A stretch of 64,000 nucleotides of DNA from Mariprofundus erugo (GCF_005818865.1 NZ_VBRY01000008.1:94829-158828), one strand, 5' to 3'; shown: positions 41,983 to 51,252, counted from the first letter of the stretch. Program-made: numbers and translations. The notes: generated by a model from the sequence alone, not told the origin.

Positions 41983-42009
41983 ATATCGCGGCAGCTAAGC
42001 TCAACTTTA
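41983..42009 (-). promoter_or_regulatory. sigma-28-like promoter of small flagellar-regulon gene
   Basis: On the minus strand TAAAGTTG, 11 nt, then CGCGATAT, compared with consensus TAAAGTTT-N11-GCCGATAA. About 100 nt upstream of the GTG start at 41882. The -35 element is near perfect, the -10 element moderate. Confidence 0.55.
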
Positions 42010-42273
42010 AATAAATGTGTGCATTGCCCGGGCATCGGATAGCAAGGCAACAGAACGGGCGTTGGTTGTGCACGATCTGGCCATGCGGGGTGATTGGCGG
42101 AGACCTCTGATCCAGGCCATTCCTTTTGATAGATCCCGATTCATTATATAGATATATAAGGCATTCTGGAAAAAAGTGTGATGTCGTATTAAAGAGTGTG
42201 ATCGGGATGGCGATAAAAATAAGGGTGTCAGGCAGAAGGTGAAACGGGTTTGAAAAAAAGTTGCAAGTTTTTC

Positions 42274-42300
42274 TAAAGTCCGGTTTCAACTCTCCGATAC
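42274..42300 (+). promoter_or_regulatory. sigma-28 (FliA) promoter of flagellin gene
   Basis: TAAAGTCC, 11 nt, TCCGATAC; 12 of 16 consensus positions match. It lies 100 nt before the flagellin ATG. The 41883-42400 gap otherwise holds only the two divergent promoters and a small GGGGATGATCCCC palindrome in the flagellin leader. Confidence 0.85.
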
Positions 42301-42400
42301 TCTTAAACACAGGGGCTGAGGAACAGTACTCTGGGGGATGATCCCCACCGTGACAGGGCAGGAAGTCGTTCACGTTAACACAAACTAAGGAGAGATTAAA

Positions 42401-43513
42401 ATGCTAACAGTCCAAACAAATAACGCGGCAGTAACCGCTCTGAAGAACCTTAATACCAACAGTCTGGCTCAGGATCAATCGCTGAACCGTCTGTCATCCG
42501 GCTTCCGTATTAACAATGCGGCGGATGATGCATCAGGCTTTGCTGTCGCATCCAAGCTGGATGCCCAGGCGGGCCGTCTGAAGGCTGCAAGTCAAAACGC
42601 TATCCAGGCTACTGCGATGGTAAAAATGGCTGACGCCGGTGTGAACGAAATTCAGAACATGTTCAATCGTATTCAAACCCTGGCTACCCAGGCAGCCTCC
42701 GGTAACAATGCGGGCGAACTGCAGAAGCTGGACGCAGAAAGAATCAAGCTTGAAACCCAGATCGACAATATTGCCAATGGTACCAACTATAACGGTGTTT
42801 CGTTGTTGAATGGTACAGCTGGTGCAACTGCCGCTCTTGGTGCAGCTGTGGCCGGTGTGTCTGCTTCAGCTACTGTAACAGGTGCAGCAGCAGGTGCGGT
42901 AACCATCAGTACCCTGACCAACGCAGGCGGTGGTATTGATATCACCCTGACCAACGCAGCCGGTACTGCCCAGACACTCAACACTGCAGTTCCAGCCGCT
43001 GGTACAACCGCATCTCTCTCATTCAACGATATCGGTCTGTCAATCACGGTTGATAACAACCTGGTCACAGGTGGTTCCGGTACCTTCACAGTGACTGCCG
43101 GTGCTGCTGCCAGCTTCCAGGTAGGTGCTGATAATGCTGCTACCAACCGCGTTGCGATTAACCTGAATAACAGCTACACCACCGCTGCTCTTTATACCGG
43201 TGCTCCTGCAGCAGCAGATCTTACAACTGCTTCAAATGCTCAGGCTTACATGGATAAGGCCAGCTTCGCTCTGAATACCCTGATTACTCAGCGTGCAGAT
43301 CTCGGTGCTACCCAGAACCAGTTGGGCTTTGTACAGGCTAACCTGGCAACCAGTATCGAGCAGACCAGTGCTTCAGTATCTTCCATTCGCGATGCAGATA
43401 TGGCTATGGAAATGGCTAACTTCACCAAGAACAAGATTCTGACTCAGGCCGGTACCTCCATGCTGGCTCAGGCTAACCAGGCTGCACAAAACGTATTGAC
43501 CCTGTTCAGGTAA
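42401..43513 (+). CDS. fliC: flagellin
   Basis: 370 residues. The N-terminal D0/D1 (NNAAVTALKNLNTNSLAQDQSLNRLSSGFRINNAADDASGFAVASKL...) and C-terminal D1/D0 (GATQNQLGFVQANLATSIEQTSASVSSIRDADMAMEMANFTKNKILTQAGTSMLAQANQAAQNVLTLFR) are strongly conserved. The middle (~residues 135-285) is an Ala/Thr/Gly-rich variable domain exposed on the filament. RBS AAGGAG and a sigma-28 promoter lie upstream. The nonulosonic acids made by the 1-9 kb operon are known flagellin modifications in other bacteria, so this may be their target (inference). Confidence 0.97.
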   Translation: MLTVQTNNAAVTALKNLNTNSLAQDQSLNRLSSGFRINNAADDASGFAVASKLDAQAGRLKAASQNAIQATAMVKMADAGVNEIQNMFNRIQTLATQAASGNNAGELQKLDAERIKLETQIDNIANGTNYNGVSLLNGTAGATAALGAAVAGVSASATVTGAAAGAVTISTLTNAGGGIDITLTNAAGTAQTLNTAVPAAGTTASLSFNDIGLSITVDNNLVTGGSGTFTVTAGAAASFQVGADNAATNRVAINLNNSYTTAALYTGAPAAADLTTASNAQAYMDKASFALNTLITQRADLGATQNQLGFVQANLATSIEQTSASVSSIRDADMAMEMANFTKNKILTQAGTSMLAQANQAAQNVLTLFR

Positions 43514-43524
43514 GAGACAGGCTG

Positions 43525-43552
43525 AACCCTCTCCCGGTAACGGGGGAGGGTT
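43525..43552 (+). other. hairpin between flagellin and flaG
   Basis: AACCCTCTCCCG and CGGGGGAGGGTT pair in a 12-bp stem with GTAA loop, without a following T-run. It may protect the 3' end of the abundant flagellin mRNA or give partial termination before flaG. Confidence 0.6.
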
Positions 43553-43585
43553 AAGTCCCAATAAAGGCAAAGGAGGTTAAACATC

Positions 43586-43957
43586 ATGGCTGTCATTGAT
43601 GCAATGCAATCCAGCCCTGTGCTTTCTTCGCCGAATATGGGGGCAGCTGTAGTCAGGTCGGGGAATCAGCAACAGGCAACACCCCCCGTCTCGGCTGAAC
43701 AGTCAGTACAGCGTAATCCCGAGCGCAATATATCGGAGCAGGATGTACAACGGGCCGTTCAACAGGCCAATAGTGCGCTTCCCGGTTCCAATGAGTCGAT
43801 TGCGTTCGGATATGAAGAGAAGCTCGGTCAGTTGTTTGTTCAGGTTACCGACAAGAATAGTGGCGAAGTCATTCGCGAAATTCCCTCCAAGGAATTCCTT
43901 CAGCATCGCGTGTTTATGCGCGAGATGATCGGTCTTCTGTTGGATAAGCAGGCTTGA
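43586..43957 (+). CDS. flaG: flagellar protein FlaG
   Basis: A 123-residue FlaG-family protein: an N-terminal unordered half rich in Gln and Pro and the conserved C-terminal LPGSNESIAFGYEEKLGQLFVQVTDKNSGEVIREIPSKEFLQH. FlaG influences filament length and sits between flagellin and cap genes in many polar flagellates. RBS AAGGAGG about 8 nt ahead of the ATG. Confidence 0.92.
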   Translation: MAVIDAMQSSPVLSSPNMGAAVVRSGNQQQATPPVSAEQSVQRNPERNISEQDVQRAVQQANSALPGSNESIAFGYEEKLGQLFVQVTDKNSGEVIREIPSKEFLQHRVFMREMIGLLLDKQA

Positions 43958-43960
43958 ATC

Positions 43961-46354
43961 ATGGCAACTGGCGCAATCACAACTCCGGCAACACCGACCA
44001 CGACAACCAGTCCGATTTCGACGCTGGTGTCAGGTCAGGTTGCCGGTTTTGACGTCCAGGGAGCTGTTGACGGGCTACTGAGTGTCCGGAAGTTTGAAAT
44101 CAGCCAGCTGCAGGCAAAACAGGCAGCGGTGACAGCCAGGCAGGATGCGTTGGTGCAGGTTAATACTGCAGTGAGCAGTCTGCGTACAACGGCGCTTAAT
44201 ATGGCCGATAGTGCTGCATTCTTCGGGTACACAGCCAGCCTTGCCAGCAGCTCCTCAACGGTGAACGCTTCGACGCTGCTGGATGTGAACGGAACATCCG
44301 GCGTGACTGCCGGCCAACATAGTATTGTCGTTTCAAAAATAGCACAGGCAGAACGCCTCTCTTCCTCTTCAGCGGTTCTCGATGGCACAGGTGCGGCTGT
44401 GAGCAGTGCGACCGCGGCCCTGAATATCAGTGGCAGCTTTCAGATTGCAGGTATGACCGTATCGGTTTCCACATCCGATTCCCTTAACAGTATTGCCGCC
44501 AGTATCAACCAGCTTAACACCGGTGCTTCGGCTACAGGTGTAAGTGCCTCGGTGATGAAGGTGGGTACGAATGACTTTCGTCTGGTGCTGGCGGCCGATC
44601 AGACGGGAGCAACTGGTTTCACATTGAGCGGCGCAGCCCTCGATGCCGCCGGCTCCCTTGCCTCGTTACAGCTGGGTGCAACCGGTCAGGCAAATGCATT
44701 TCAGTCACTTCAGACGGCTCAGGATGCACAGATATCGATCGATGGCCTGAGCATGACACGCAGCACCAACACCATTACCGATGCATTGTCCGGGGTGACG
44801 CTGAGTTTGAAGCAGGCCGATCCCGCCGTGACGGTGAATATGACCATTGGTGTCGATCAGCAGGCATTGCGCGCCAATGTACAGAGTTTTGTGGATGCCT
44901 ATAACAGCGTCCAGACGATGATCAATGATCAGTTTAAATTTGATGCTAAAACGGGAACCGGCGGTGTACTGGCCGGCGAGCCTTTGCTGACCACCATTCA
45001 GAGCAGTATGTCCAGTAGTCTGCTTAAAACCGTGCCGGGTCTTGCAGCAGACCGTAACAGTCTTGTGCTGATTGGCGTGGAGCCGGATGCAAAGGGGCAG
45101 CTAACCATCAATGAAAATCTCTTTGGCAATTTTCTGGCCAATGATCCGACGGCGATCCGGGATGTGTTTGTGGCTCAGGGCAGCAGTGCCAATAACAGTT
45201 TACAGTTTCTGACCAATGGTCTCGGCACCCCGTCGGGCACCTATAGTGTCAATCTTACCCAGGCTGCCAGCAAGGCGACGGTGACCGGTACCACGGATCT
45301 TTCAACCGGACTGGCCGCCAACGAGACGGTGACGATCACCGATAGTGCCAGTGCTCGCCAGGCGGTGGTGAACCTTACCGCCGGTCAGTCGCAGAGTGCT
45401 ATGATTACGGCACTGAACAATGAGTTGTCAGCAAGTTATACCGAGCAGCATCAGCTTTCCACGGCACTGACTGCAGGTGGATCTCCCGCCACAGGCTCAA
45501 CCACGCTTTCGGCTCTCGGGCTTGGTATTGCTGTGGGCGATACGGTCTCTATTTCGGGTACATTGCGCTCCGGTCTTTCGGTTGCCGGTACCTATTCGGT
45601 ACTTAATCCGGGATCGGATACGATCTCCGGACTCCTTTCCGCCATTCAGTCCACCTTCAATCAGGAGGTGTCAGCGAGCATTGATGCAAACGGAAAAATT
45701 ACGGTCACAGATACCAAAACCGGCGACAGCCAGCTGACAGTCAATCTGACTGCCAACAATCAGGGTGGTGGTACACTCGCCTTTGGTAGCGATACCATTG
45801 TCACCGAGGGGCGTTTTGCCTTGCCGGTTCAGGCTGTGATGTCAGGAAACGGCATCGCCATCGAATCAAACTCTTATGGTGCCAACAACGGTTTTACGAT
45901 TGCCCAGAGTGCCGATGGACTTGGTATTGCCAATCAAACGCTTACGGGTACGGATGTGGCCGGTACGATCAATGGACTTTCGGCCACTGGCACAGGTCAG
46001 ATGCTGATCGGTTCATCCGGCAATGTGGATGGCCTGGCTATGCTCTATTCAGGCACGGCGACCGGTGCAGTCGGTGATATGACTGTGGGTATCGGTATTG
46101 CGGCAGCCTTTGATGGTTTGCTGAATCTGTATGCAAATCCGATGACCGGCCTGATTCAGGGCAGTATCGCGTCCGAACAGACCACCTATGATAGTATGAC
46201 GACCAAAATTGACAGCCTGAATGTATTAATGGAGCAGCAGCGGACTTCGCTGATCAAGCAGTTCACCAGTATGCAACAGGCCATGGCGACGATTCAGCAC
46301 TCCAGCAGCTTTATCAGTCAGGCGGATGGCCTGGCCAGCGCCCGTACCGCCTGA
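43961..46354 (+). CDS. fliD: flagellar filament cap protein FliD
   Basis: 797 residues, longer than the common 450-680. The N-terminal FliD_N domain (VSGQVAGFDVQGAVDGLLSVRKFEISQLQAKQAAVTARQDALVQVNTAVSSLR) and the C-terminal coiled coil (QGSIASEQTTYDSMTTKIDSLNVLMEQQRTSLIKQFTSMQQAMATI) are typical. The extra length is in the middle, where Thr/Ser/Gly-rich strands with flagellin-like insertions occur (~residues 410-680). It caps the filament and helps flagellin fold. It starts 3 nt after flaG. Confidence 0.93.
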   Translation: MATGAITTPATPTTTTSPISTLVSGQVAGFDVQGAVDGLLSVRKFEISQLQAKQAAVTARQDALVQVNTAVSSLRTTALNMADSAAFFGYTASLASSSSTVNASTLLDVNGTSGVTAGQHSIVVSKIAQAERLSSSSAVLDGTGAAVSSATAALNISGSFQIAGMTVSVSTSDSLNSIAASINQLNTGASATGVSASVMKVGTNDFRLVLAADQTGATGFTLSGAALDAAGSLASLQLGATGQANAFQSLQTAQDAQISIDGLSMTRSTNTITDALSGVTLSLKQADPAVTVNMTIGVDQQALRANVQSFVDAYNSVQTMINDQFKFDAKTGTGGVLAGEPLLTTIQSSMSSSLLKTVPGLAADRNSLVLIGVEPDAKGQLTINENLFGNFLANDPTAIRDVFVAQGSSANNSLQFLTNGLGTPSGTYSVNLTQAASKATVTGTTDLSTGLAANETVTITDSASARQAVVNLTAGQSQSAMITALNNELSASYTEQHQLSTALTAGGSPATGSTTLSALGLGIAVGDTVSISGTLRSGLSVAGTYSVLNPGSDTISGLLSAIQSTFNQEVSASIDANGKITVTDTKTGDSQLTVNLTANNQGGGTLAFGSDTIVTEGRFALPVQAVMSGNGIAIESNSYGANNGFTIAQSADGLGIANQTLTGTDVAGTINGLSATGTGQMLIGSSGNVDGLAMLYSGTATGAVGDMTVGIGIAAAFDGLLNLYANPMTGLIQGSIASEQTTYDSMTTKIDSLNVLMEQQRTSLIKQFTSMQQAMATIQHSSSFISQADGLASARTA

Positions 46355-46364
46355 TCACAGGTAT

Positions 46365-46391
46365 GGCCGTTGAGCTGACGGCTTGTTTTTT
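46365..46391 (+). terminator. possible terminator after fliD
   Basis: GCCGT and ACGGC with a 7-nt loop, followed by TTGTTTTTT. A short stem, so moderate confidence. Confidence 0.5.
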
Positions 46392-46414
46392 CAGGGCTTT
46401 TTTTTGATTATTGA

Positions 46415-46460
46415 GATGCTGATTCATTGCCCTCCTGGCAAAAATCAGGCTGCAACCGGA
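46415..46460 (-). repeat. family F repeat, partial copy after fliD
   Basis: GAGATGCTGATTCATTGCCC followed by TCCTGGCAAAAATCAG equals the right end of the TTAA-ended repeat in inverse orientation. The remainder of the 46355-46710 gap holds a sigma-28 promoter. Confidence 0.7.
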
Positions 46461-46625
46461 GTTTACCGGCTGTAAGTGACGATTGAAGCAAGGTTTTCAA
46501 CGCGGGTACAGTCAAAGAGGCGCACGCTACAGAGGTCCTGATAAACAGAAGCGTGTATTTGCTTGCACTCATGCTTCTGATGATTTGAATGAGTGCGAAC
46601 AGGATAAATTGAGTTCAATTTTTCT

Positions 46626-46652
46626 TTAAGTTCGCCGATTCTCAACCGATAG
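46626..46652 (+). promoter_or_regulatory. sigma-28-like promoter of fliS operon
   Basis: TTAAGTTC, 11 nt, ACCGATAG, close to TAAAGTTT-N11-GCCGATAA. It ends 58 nt before the fliS ATG. Confidence 0.7.
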
Positions 46653-46710
46653 AATATATTAACACCACAGGGCGATGATCGCTCAATAATCACACTGCAC
46701 GGAGGCAGCC

Positions 46711-47124
46711 ATGACTAGATATCAGGCTTATCAGGGAAATCAGGTAGACGGGGCAGGACCACTGGGTCTTGTGTTATTGACATATGAAGCGCTCTTTAAG
46801 GCGCTGGGACGATCGCGCCTGGCGATACAGGCCGGTGATATGTCAGCTGAAGCAACGCACACGTGTCGGGCGATGGAAGCTTTGATTGAGCTTAACAGCA
46901 GTTTGAATATGCAGGCTGGTGGTGATATTGCCCAGAGCCTTGCCAGTTTGTATATGTATATGATGAATCGTATTTCTGAAGGGCTTTGCTCAGGTTCCAC
47001 CGAGCATGTGGATGAGGTGATGCGCCTGGTTCAGGAGCTGCGCGAGGGATGGATGCAGTTATCCGTCCAGCAGCAAAAAAGGCCCGAGCAGCAGGTAAGC
47101 CGCCTGCGCTATGCGATGGCATGA
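46711..47124 (+). CDS. fliS: flagellar export chaperone FliS
   Basis: 137 residues. YQGNQVDGAGPLGLVLLTYEALFKALGRSRLAIQAGD, ALIELNSSLNMQAGGDIAQSLASLYMYMMNRI and the helical tail match FliS, which binds the C-terminus of flagellin to stop early polymerisation. RBS GGAGG. ATGA overlap with the next gene. Confidence 0.93.
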   Translation: MTRYQAYQGNQVDGAGPLGLVLLTYEALFKALGRSRLAIQAGDMSAEATHTCRAMEALIELNSSLNMQAGGDIAQSLASLYMYMMNRISEGLCSGSTEHVDEVMRLVQELREGWMQLSVQQQKRPEQQVSRLRYAMA

Positions 47125-47480
47125 TGGAATCAATGGGGCGGCATGCAGAATCAAACGCAGTGGATGCAGTTGCTGCATGCCGCGCCCGTCTGAGCGATTT
47201 CAGTAAGGCGATTCAGCGGGGGCAGTGGCAAAAAATCTCCGGTATTGCCACGGAATACTCGGCACTGTTTGCAACACTTGCAGCCAGTGAAGAAGCCCCG
47301 CTGATTCGTGATGAACTCGCTCAGCTGGATATTCTTCGTCGTCGTTGCATGCGGCAGCTTGCTCGACATATGAAGGCGGTCAGCGAAGATATTGCCAGTC
47401 TTGAGGCGGGGCAGAAAACATTGAAGCGTAGCCGGGAGCTGGCCGATTCAATATTTAACCGACAGTTACCGCCTGGCTGA
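47121..47480 (+). CDS. FliT-like flagellar protein
   Basis: 119 residues, helical, no strong motif. It starts at ATG 47121 in an ATGA overlap with fliS, the place normally held by fliT (cap chaperone), and its length agrees (FliT is about 100-125). Helices ARLSDFSKAIQRGQWQKISGIATEYSALFATLA and LDILRRRCMRQLARHMKAVSEDIASLEAGQKTLKRSREL resemble the FliT layout. Its last 26 nt overlap the convergent phosphomannomutase gene. Assignment rests on context. Confidence 0.65.
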   Translation: MMESMGRHAESNAVDAVAACRARLSDFSKAIQRGQWQKISGIATEYSALFATLAASEEAPLIRDELAQLDILRRRCMRQLARHMKAVSEDIASLEAGQKTLKRSRELADSIFNRQLPPG

Positions 47481-48843
47481 GCAGCCACCCCTCGATTTCG
47501 CCCCGGATCTGTTGCAACAGCATTTCATTGCTGGCCTCAAATCGCATGACGATGGCCGGTTGGGTGTTGGAGGCGCGTAATAATCCCCAGCCATAGCCCT
47601 CCGGACCATTCCTGAACTGAATGCGCAGGCCATCTACCGTATTGATATCATAACCATATTGCTCAAAGTGAAGTTGGGCCGCTTCAATCAGGCCGAACTT
47701 TGTCTCATCAGGATATTCGATTCTGATCTCGGGAGTCACCACCGATGGCGGCAACTCCGCCACCAGCTCCGATAGCGGGCAGTTGTTTTCGGCAATCATC
47801 TGCATGATGCGCGCGCCGGCATACACGGCATCGTCAAAACCGTAAAAACGATCGGCAAAGAAAAGATGACCGTTCATCTCGCCGGCCAGCAGTGCACCGG
47901 TTTCTTTCATTTTTGCCTTGATCAGAGAGTGGCCTGTACGCCACATAATGGCTTTGCCACCTGCGGTAGCAATACTGTCATACAGGTGCTGAGATGATTT
48001 AACCTCAGAGATAATGGTTGCACCGGGGTGCTGAATGAGCAGGCGTCTGGCCAGCAACAGCAGCAGCATATCGCCTGCAACCATCGTGCCCCGCTCATCG
48101 ACCAGGCCGATCCGGTCCCCGTCGCCATCGAAGCCGATGCCAAGATCGGCCTTGTGTGCGCGTACAGCGGCAGAGAGATCGCGCATGTTTTCCTCGATGG
48201 TGGGGTCGGGATGATGGTTGGGGAAATGACCATCAGGTTCACAGTAGAGCTCAATGACCTCGCATCCCAGGCTGCGGTAGATAGGAGCGGCAATGATACC
48301 TGCCGGTCCGTTGCCGGCATCAATGACGACCTTTAACGGGCGGTCAATCGGGCAGTCGGCTACGACAAAGCGCTGATATATATCGCGTACCGATGCATGT
48401 TTGAGGTGACCACTGGGCCATGCCGATGAAAGTGGCTGCAACATCGTGTTCTTCAGCGTCTGGATCTCATGACCATGCAGACTGCTTCTGCCGCACATCA
48501 TCTTGAAACCGTTGTAACCGGCCGGATTATGGCTGGCCGTCACATGGATGCAGCCGGAAGCGTTGTAGTGATAGACCGCATAATATGCCAGCGGGGTTGG
48601 CGCCATATCCAGATCAAGCACATCGATACCGGCATCATTCAGTCCTTCCATGACGGCCTGCTGTAAAGCCGGGCCACTTAAGCGGACATCGCGTCCGACA
48701 ACAACCGGACGCTGTTCATTTTCGGGCAGAATGGCGGCAGCAAAGGCCATGCCCAGGCGGTAGGCGAATTCAGGGGTGATTTCGCTGTCTGCGATACCAC
48801 GGATGTCATATTCGCGAAATACATGATGTGGGAACTGCTTCAA
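47455..48843 (-). CDS. algC: phosphomannomutase/phosphoglucomutase (AlgC-like)
   Basis: 462 residues of the alpha-D-phosphohexomutase family: FREYDIRGIADSEITPEFAYRLG, the phospho-Ser loop VTASHNPAGYNGFKMM, the metal loop GFDGDGDRIGLVDERG, the sugar loop LLAGEMNGHLFFADRFYGFDDAVY and the phosphate loop RASNTQPAIVMRFEAS. It interconverts hexose 6- and 1-phosphates and could supply mannose-1-P for GDP-mannose, hence for gmd/fcl. TTG start with AAGGGG 7 nt upstream. Confidence 0.95.
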   Translation of the reverse strand: MKQFPHHVFREYDIRGIADSEITPEFAYRLGMAFAAAILPENEQRPVVVGRDVRLSGPALQQAVMEGLNDAGIDVLDLDMAPTPLAYYAVYHYNASGCIHVTASHNPAGYNGFKMMCGRSSLHGHEIQTLKNTMLQPLSSAWPSGHLKHASVRDIYQRFVVADCPIDRPLKVVIDAGNGPAGIIAAPIYRSLGCEVIELYCEPDGHFPNHHPDPTIEENMRDLSAAVRAHKADLGIGFDGDGDRIGLVDERGTMVAGDMLLLLLARRLLIQHPGATIISEVKSSQHLYDSIATAGGKAIMWRTGHSLIKAKMKETGALLAGEMNGHLFFADRFYGFDDAVYAGARIMQMIAENNCPLSELVAELPPSVVTPEIRIEYPDETKFGLIEAAQLHFEQYGYDINTVDGLRIQFRNGPEGYGWGLLRASNTQPAIVMRFEASNEMLLQQIRGEIEGWLLSQAVTVG

Positions 48844-49078
48844 AAGCTACCCCTTATATAATCTTTTACCGCACAGCGATGCTGAGCAGGTCGGCAACGG
48901 CTCAAAGAAAAGAGTGATCAGCCCTTTTCTGTGCCATAAACATATCCGCTGAGCCTGTTGGGTGGTTTAATGTTTGCCGGGTTATTGCTCGTTTGCCTTG
49001 CGGTAAAGTGCTTTTGACTGTGGGCGAGTATAAACACGCTGCTTGCGATACGAAAGGCGGGACTTAGCTTGCCACGCT

Positions 49079-51037
49079 ATGGCAAACTCGACGACATCCG
49101 GATTGAACGATGCACAATATCAGGCGGTATTCCACCGCAAGGGACCATTGCTGGTGCTGGCAGGTGCAGGCTCCGGCAAAACCCGGGTCATTACCGAACG
49201 TATTGCTGCTTTGGTGGAACGTGATGTGCCTGAGCATGCGATTACAGCGGTGACCTTTACCAACAAGGCTGCCAAGGAGATGCGTGAGCGTCTGCATCAG
49301 CGTTTGGGGGATCGGGCCAAAGGGCTTCGTATCTGTACCTTTCATGCGCTTGGACTGGCCATGGTACGTGAGCATGCCGAGCTGGTCGGGCGCAAGGCCA
49401 ACGTGTCCGTGTTTGCCGGCTCCGAGCAGAAGACAGTGATGCGTTCGGTGTTGACGGAGCTGAAGCTTGCTGCCGACACTGATCAGGTTGACCGGATGGT
49501 GGCGCGTATATCCGCGTTAAAGAGCGGCCTGGTTGAGGTGCATGAAAACAAGCTGGCCATGATTCGTGACAGTTACGATGCCTTGCTTGAGAAAATGAAT
49601 GCGGTGGATTTTGATGACCTGCTGGTCTTACCGGTGCGGTTGTTGAGTGATCATGCCGAGGTGCGCGCCATTTGGCGTGAGCGCGCGCGCCATTTTCTGG
49701 TCGATGAGTATCAGGACTCCAGTCGCCTGCAGTATCAGCTTGTGCGTCTGCTGGTGGCTGAAAACGGTAACCTGACGGTGGTGGGTGATGATGATCAGTC
49801 CATCTACGGCTGGCGTGGTGCCGAGGTGAAAAACCTGTTTCAGCTGGAGCGGGACTATACCGACCTGACAGTGATCCGGCTGGAGGAGAACTATCGCTCG
49901 ACCGGTTCGATTCTCAAGGCATCCAACACTCTGATCGCCAGGAATGCCGAACGACTGGGCAAAACGCTGCGCTCCAGTCTGGGGCCGGGCAAGCCGGTTC
50001 GTGTCTGGGAAAATGCCGATTCCGATGAGGAGGCTCGGCGCGTTGCCGGCGATATCCGCTCCCATCATGCCTCATCCAACAGTCAGTGGGATGGCTATTG
50101 CGTACTATATCGTGCCTCATTTCAGGCGCGTTCGGTTGAGCTTGCCATGCGCGAGGCCGGTATTCCCTATCATGTCAGCGGGGGGCTCTCGTTTTTTGAC
50201 CGGGCTGAAATTCAGGACACGCTCGCTTACCTGCGTTTGATCTCCAACTTTAATGATGATCTGGCATTTATGCGCGCCGTTGCCCGTCCGCGACGGGGAA
50301 TCGGCAGCAAGGCGCTTGGTGATCTCGGCTTTTTTGCCATGGCAGAGGGGTGCTCATTGCTCGAGGCCTGCCTGCATGAAGGGCTGGACCACAAGCGTGG
50401 CGAAGCCTTGCGCGAGTTCGGTGATATGATCGTGGGGCTGGAGCATCAGTTTAAACATGGTGAACCGGATGAGGCTTTTGATGCGGTGCTCGATATCACC
50501 CGTCTTGAGGCTGCGATCCGGGCTGAAGCGGATGATGCCGAGATTGCCGAAAGACGGATGGGCAACGTGCTGGAGTTGCGGCGCTGGTGGATGATTCACT
50601 CCGAGCGGGGCGGTAACCTGGATGAGTTTTTGCAGCATATCTTCCTGCTGGCTGAAAAGCAGGATGATGATCCATCCGGTCAGGTGCGTCTGATGACGGT
50701 GCATGCCGCTAAAGGACTCGAATTCGACAATGTGTATGTGATCGGGATGGAAGAGGGTATTTTTCCACATCGAAACGCACTCGATGAAAACAGAATGGAA
50801 GAGGAGCGTCGCCTGATGTATGTGGCGATGACCCGGGCCCGTTTCCGTTTGACGCTAAGTTATGCGCGCTCCCGCAAGCGTTTTGGTACGACGGAAAAGA
50901 GTTCCCCCTCACCATTTTTAAAAGAGCCGGACCAATCGGTGTTGCGCTGGGTCGATAAAGAGGTCGACAGCGAGGAAGCCAAGGAGGAAGCGGCAGATCA
51001 CATGGCTGCCATGCGCAAAATTCTCGGACTGGGCTGA
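49079..51037 (+). CDS. rep: ATP-dependent DNA helicase Rep
   Basis: About 652 residues of the UvrD/Rep SF1 family. LNDAQYQAV (Q motif), AGAGSGKTRVITERIA (motif I), VTFTNKAAKEMRERL (Ia), FLVDEYQDSSRLQYQLV (II), GDDDQSIYGWRGA (III), LEENYRSTGSIL (IV), TVHAAKGLEFDNVYVIGMEEGIFPH (V) and YVAMTRARFRLTLSYARSR (VI) are complete. Length and motif spacing fit Rep. ATG 49079 is preferred; an upstream in-frame TTG at 49043 adds a non-conserved stretch. It helps replication forks past obstacles. Confidence 0.95.
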   Translation: MANSTTSGLNDAQYQAVFHRKGPLLVLAGAGSGKTRVITERIAALVERDVPEHAITAVTFTNKAAKEMRERLHQRLGDRAKGLRICTFHALGLAMVREHAELVGRKANVSVFAGSEQKTVMRSVLTELKLAADTDQVDRMVARISALKSGLVEVHENKLAMIRDSYDALLEKMNAVDFDDLLVLPVRLLSDHAEVRAIWRERARHFLVDEYQDSSRLQYQLVRLLVAENGNLTVVGDDDQSIYGWRGAEVKNLFQLERDYTDLTVIRLEENYRSTGSILKASNTLIARNAERLGKTLRSSLGPGKPVRVWENADSDEEARRVAGDIRSHHASSNSQWDGYCVLYRASFQARSVELAMREAGIPYHVSGGLSFFDRAEIQDTLAYLRLISNFNDDLAFMRAVARPRRGIGSKALGDLGFFAMAEGCSLLEACLHEGLDHKRGEALREFGDMIVGLEHQFKHGEPDEAFDAVLDITRLEAAIRAEADDAEIAERRMGNVLELRRWWMIHSERGGNLDEFLQHIFLLAEKQDDDPSGQVRLMTVHAAKGLEFDNVYVIGMEEGIFPHRNALDENRMEEERRLMYVAMTRARFRLTLSYARSRKRFGTTEKSSPSPFLKEPDQSVLRWVDKEVDSEEAKEEAADHMAAMRKILGLG

Positions 51038-51058
51038 GATACGTCCGCTGCGTTGCCG

Positions 51059-51252
51059 GATGCTGGTGTCCGTTCATGGCTCGCCAGATCAGGCGCGTAA
51101 GTGCTTGATTTATAAGTAAGGATAAAATGACTCGGGCATCATGCCCCTGCGGGCGGCCGTTGGCCGTCCAGCCGGCTTCCTGCCTCTTTGTCGTGCTTTT
51201 GCCTTTGCGAACTGATTTTTGCCAGGAGGGCAATAAATCAGCATCTCCCTAA
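51059..51252. repeat. family F repeat, copy B1
   Basis: Same internal blocks as copy A (TGACTCGGGCATCATGCCC, GGCGGCCGTTGGCCGTCC, GCCAGGAGGGCAATAAATCA), with a degenerate left end. It begins about 20 nt after rep and abuts copy B2. Confidence 0.75.

Noticed and set aside
41576..42373. Long minus-strand frame over the flagellin upstream region
   Set aside because: It would cover both sigma-28 promoters and the small RBS-bearing gene, and its composition is not protein-like.
46463..46693. Minus-strand frame of 76 codons before fliS
   Set aside because: It overlaps the sigma-28 promoter of fliS and has no recognisable domain or RBS.
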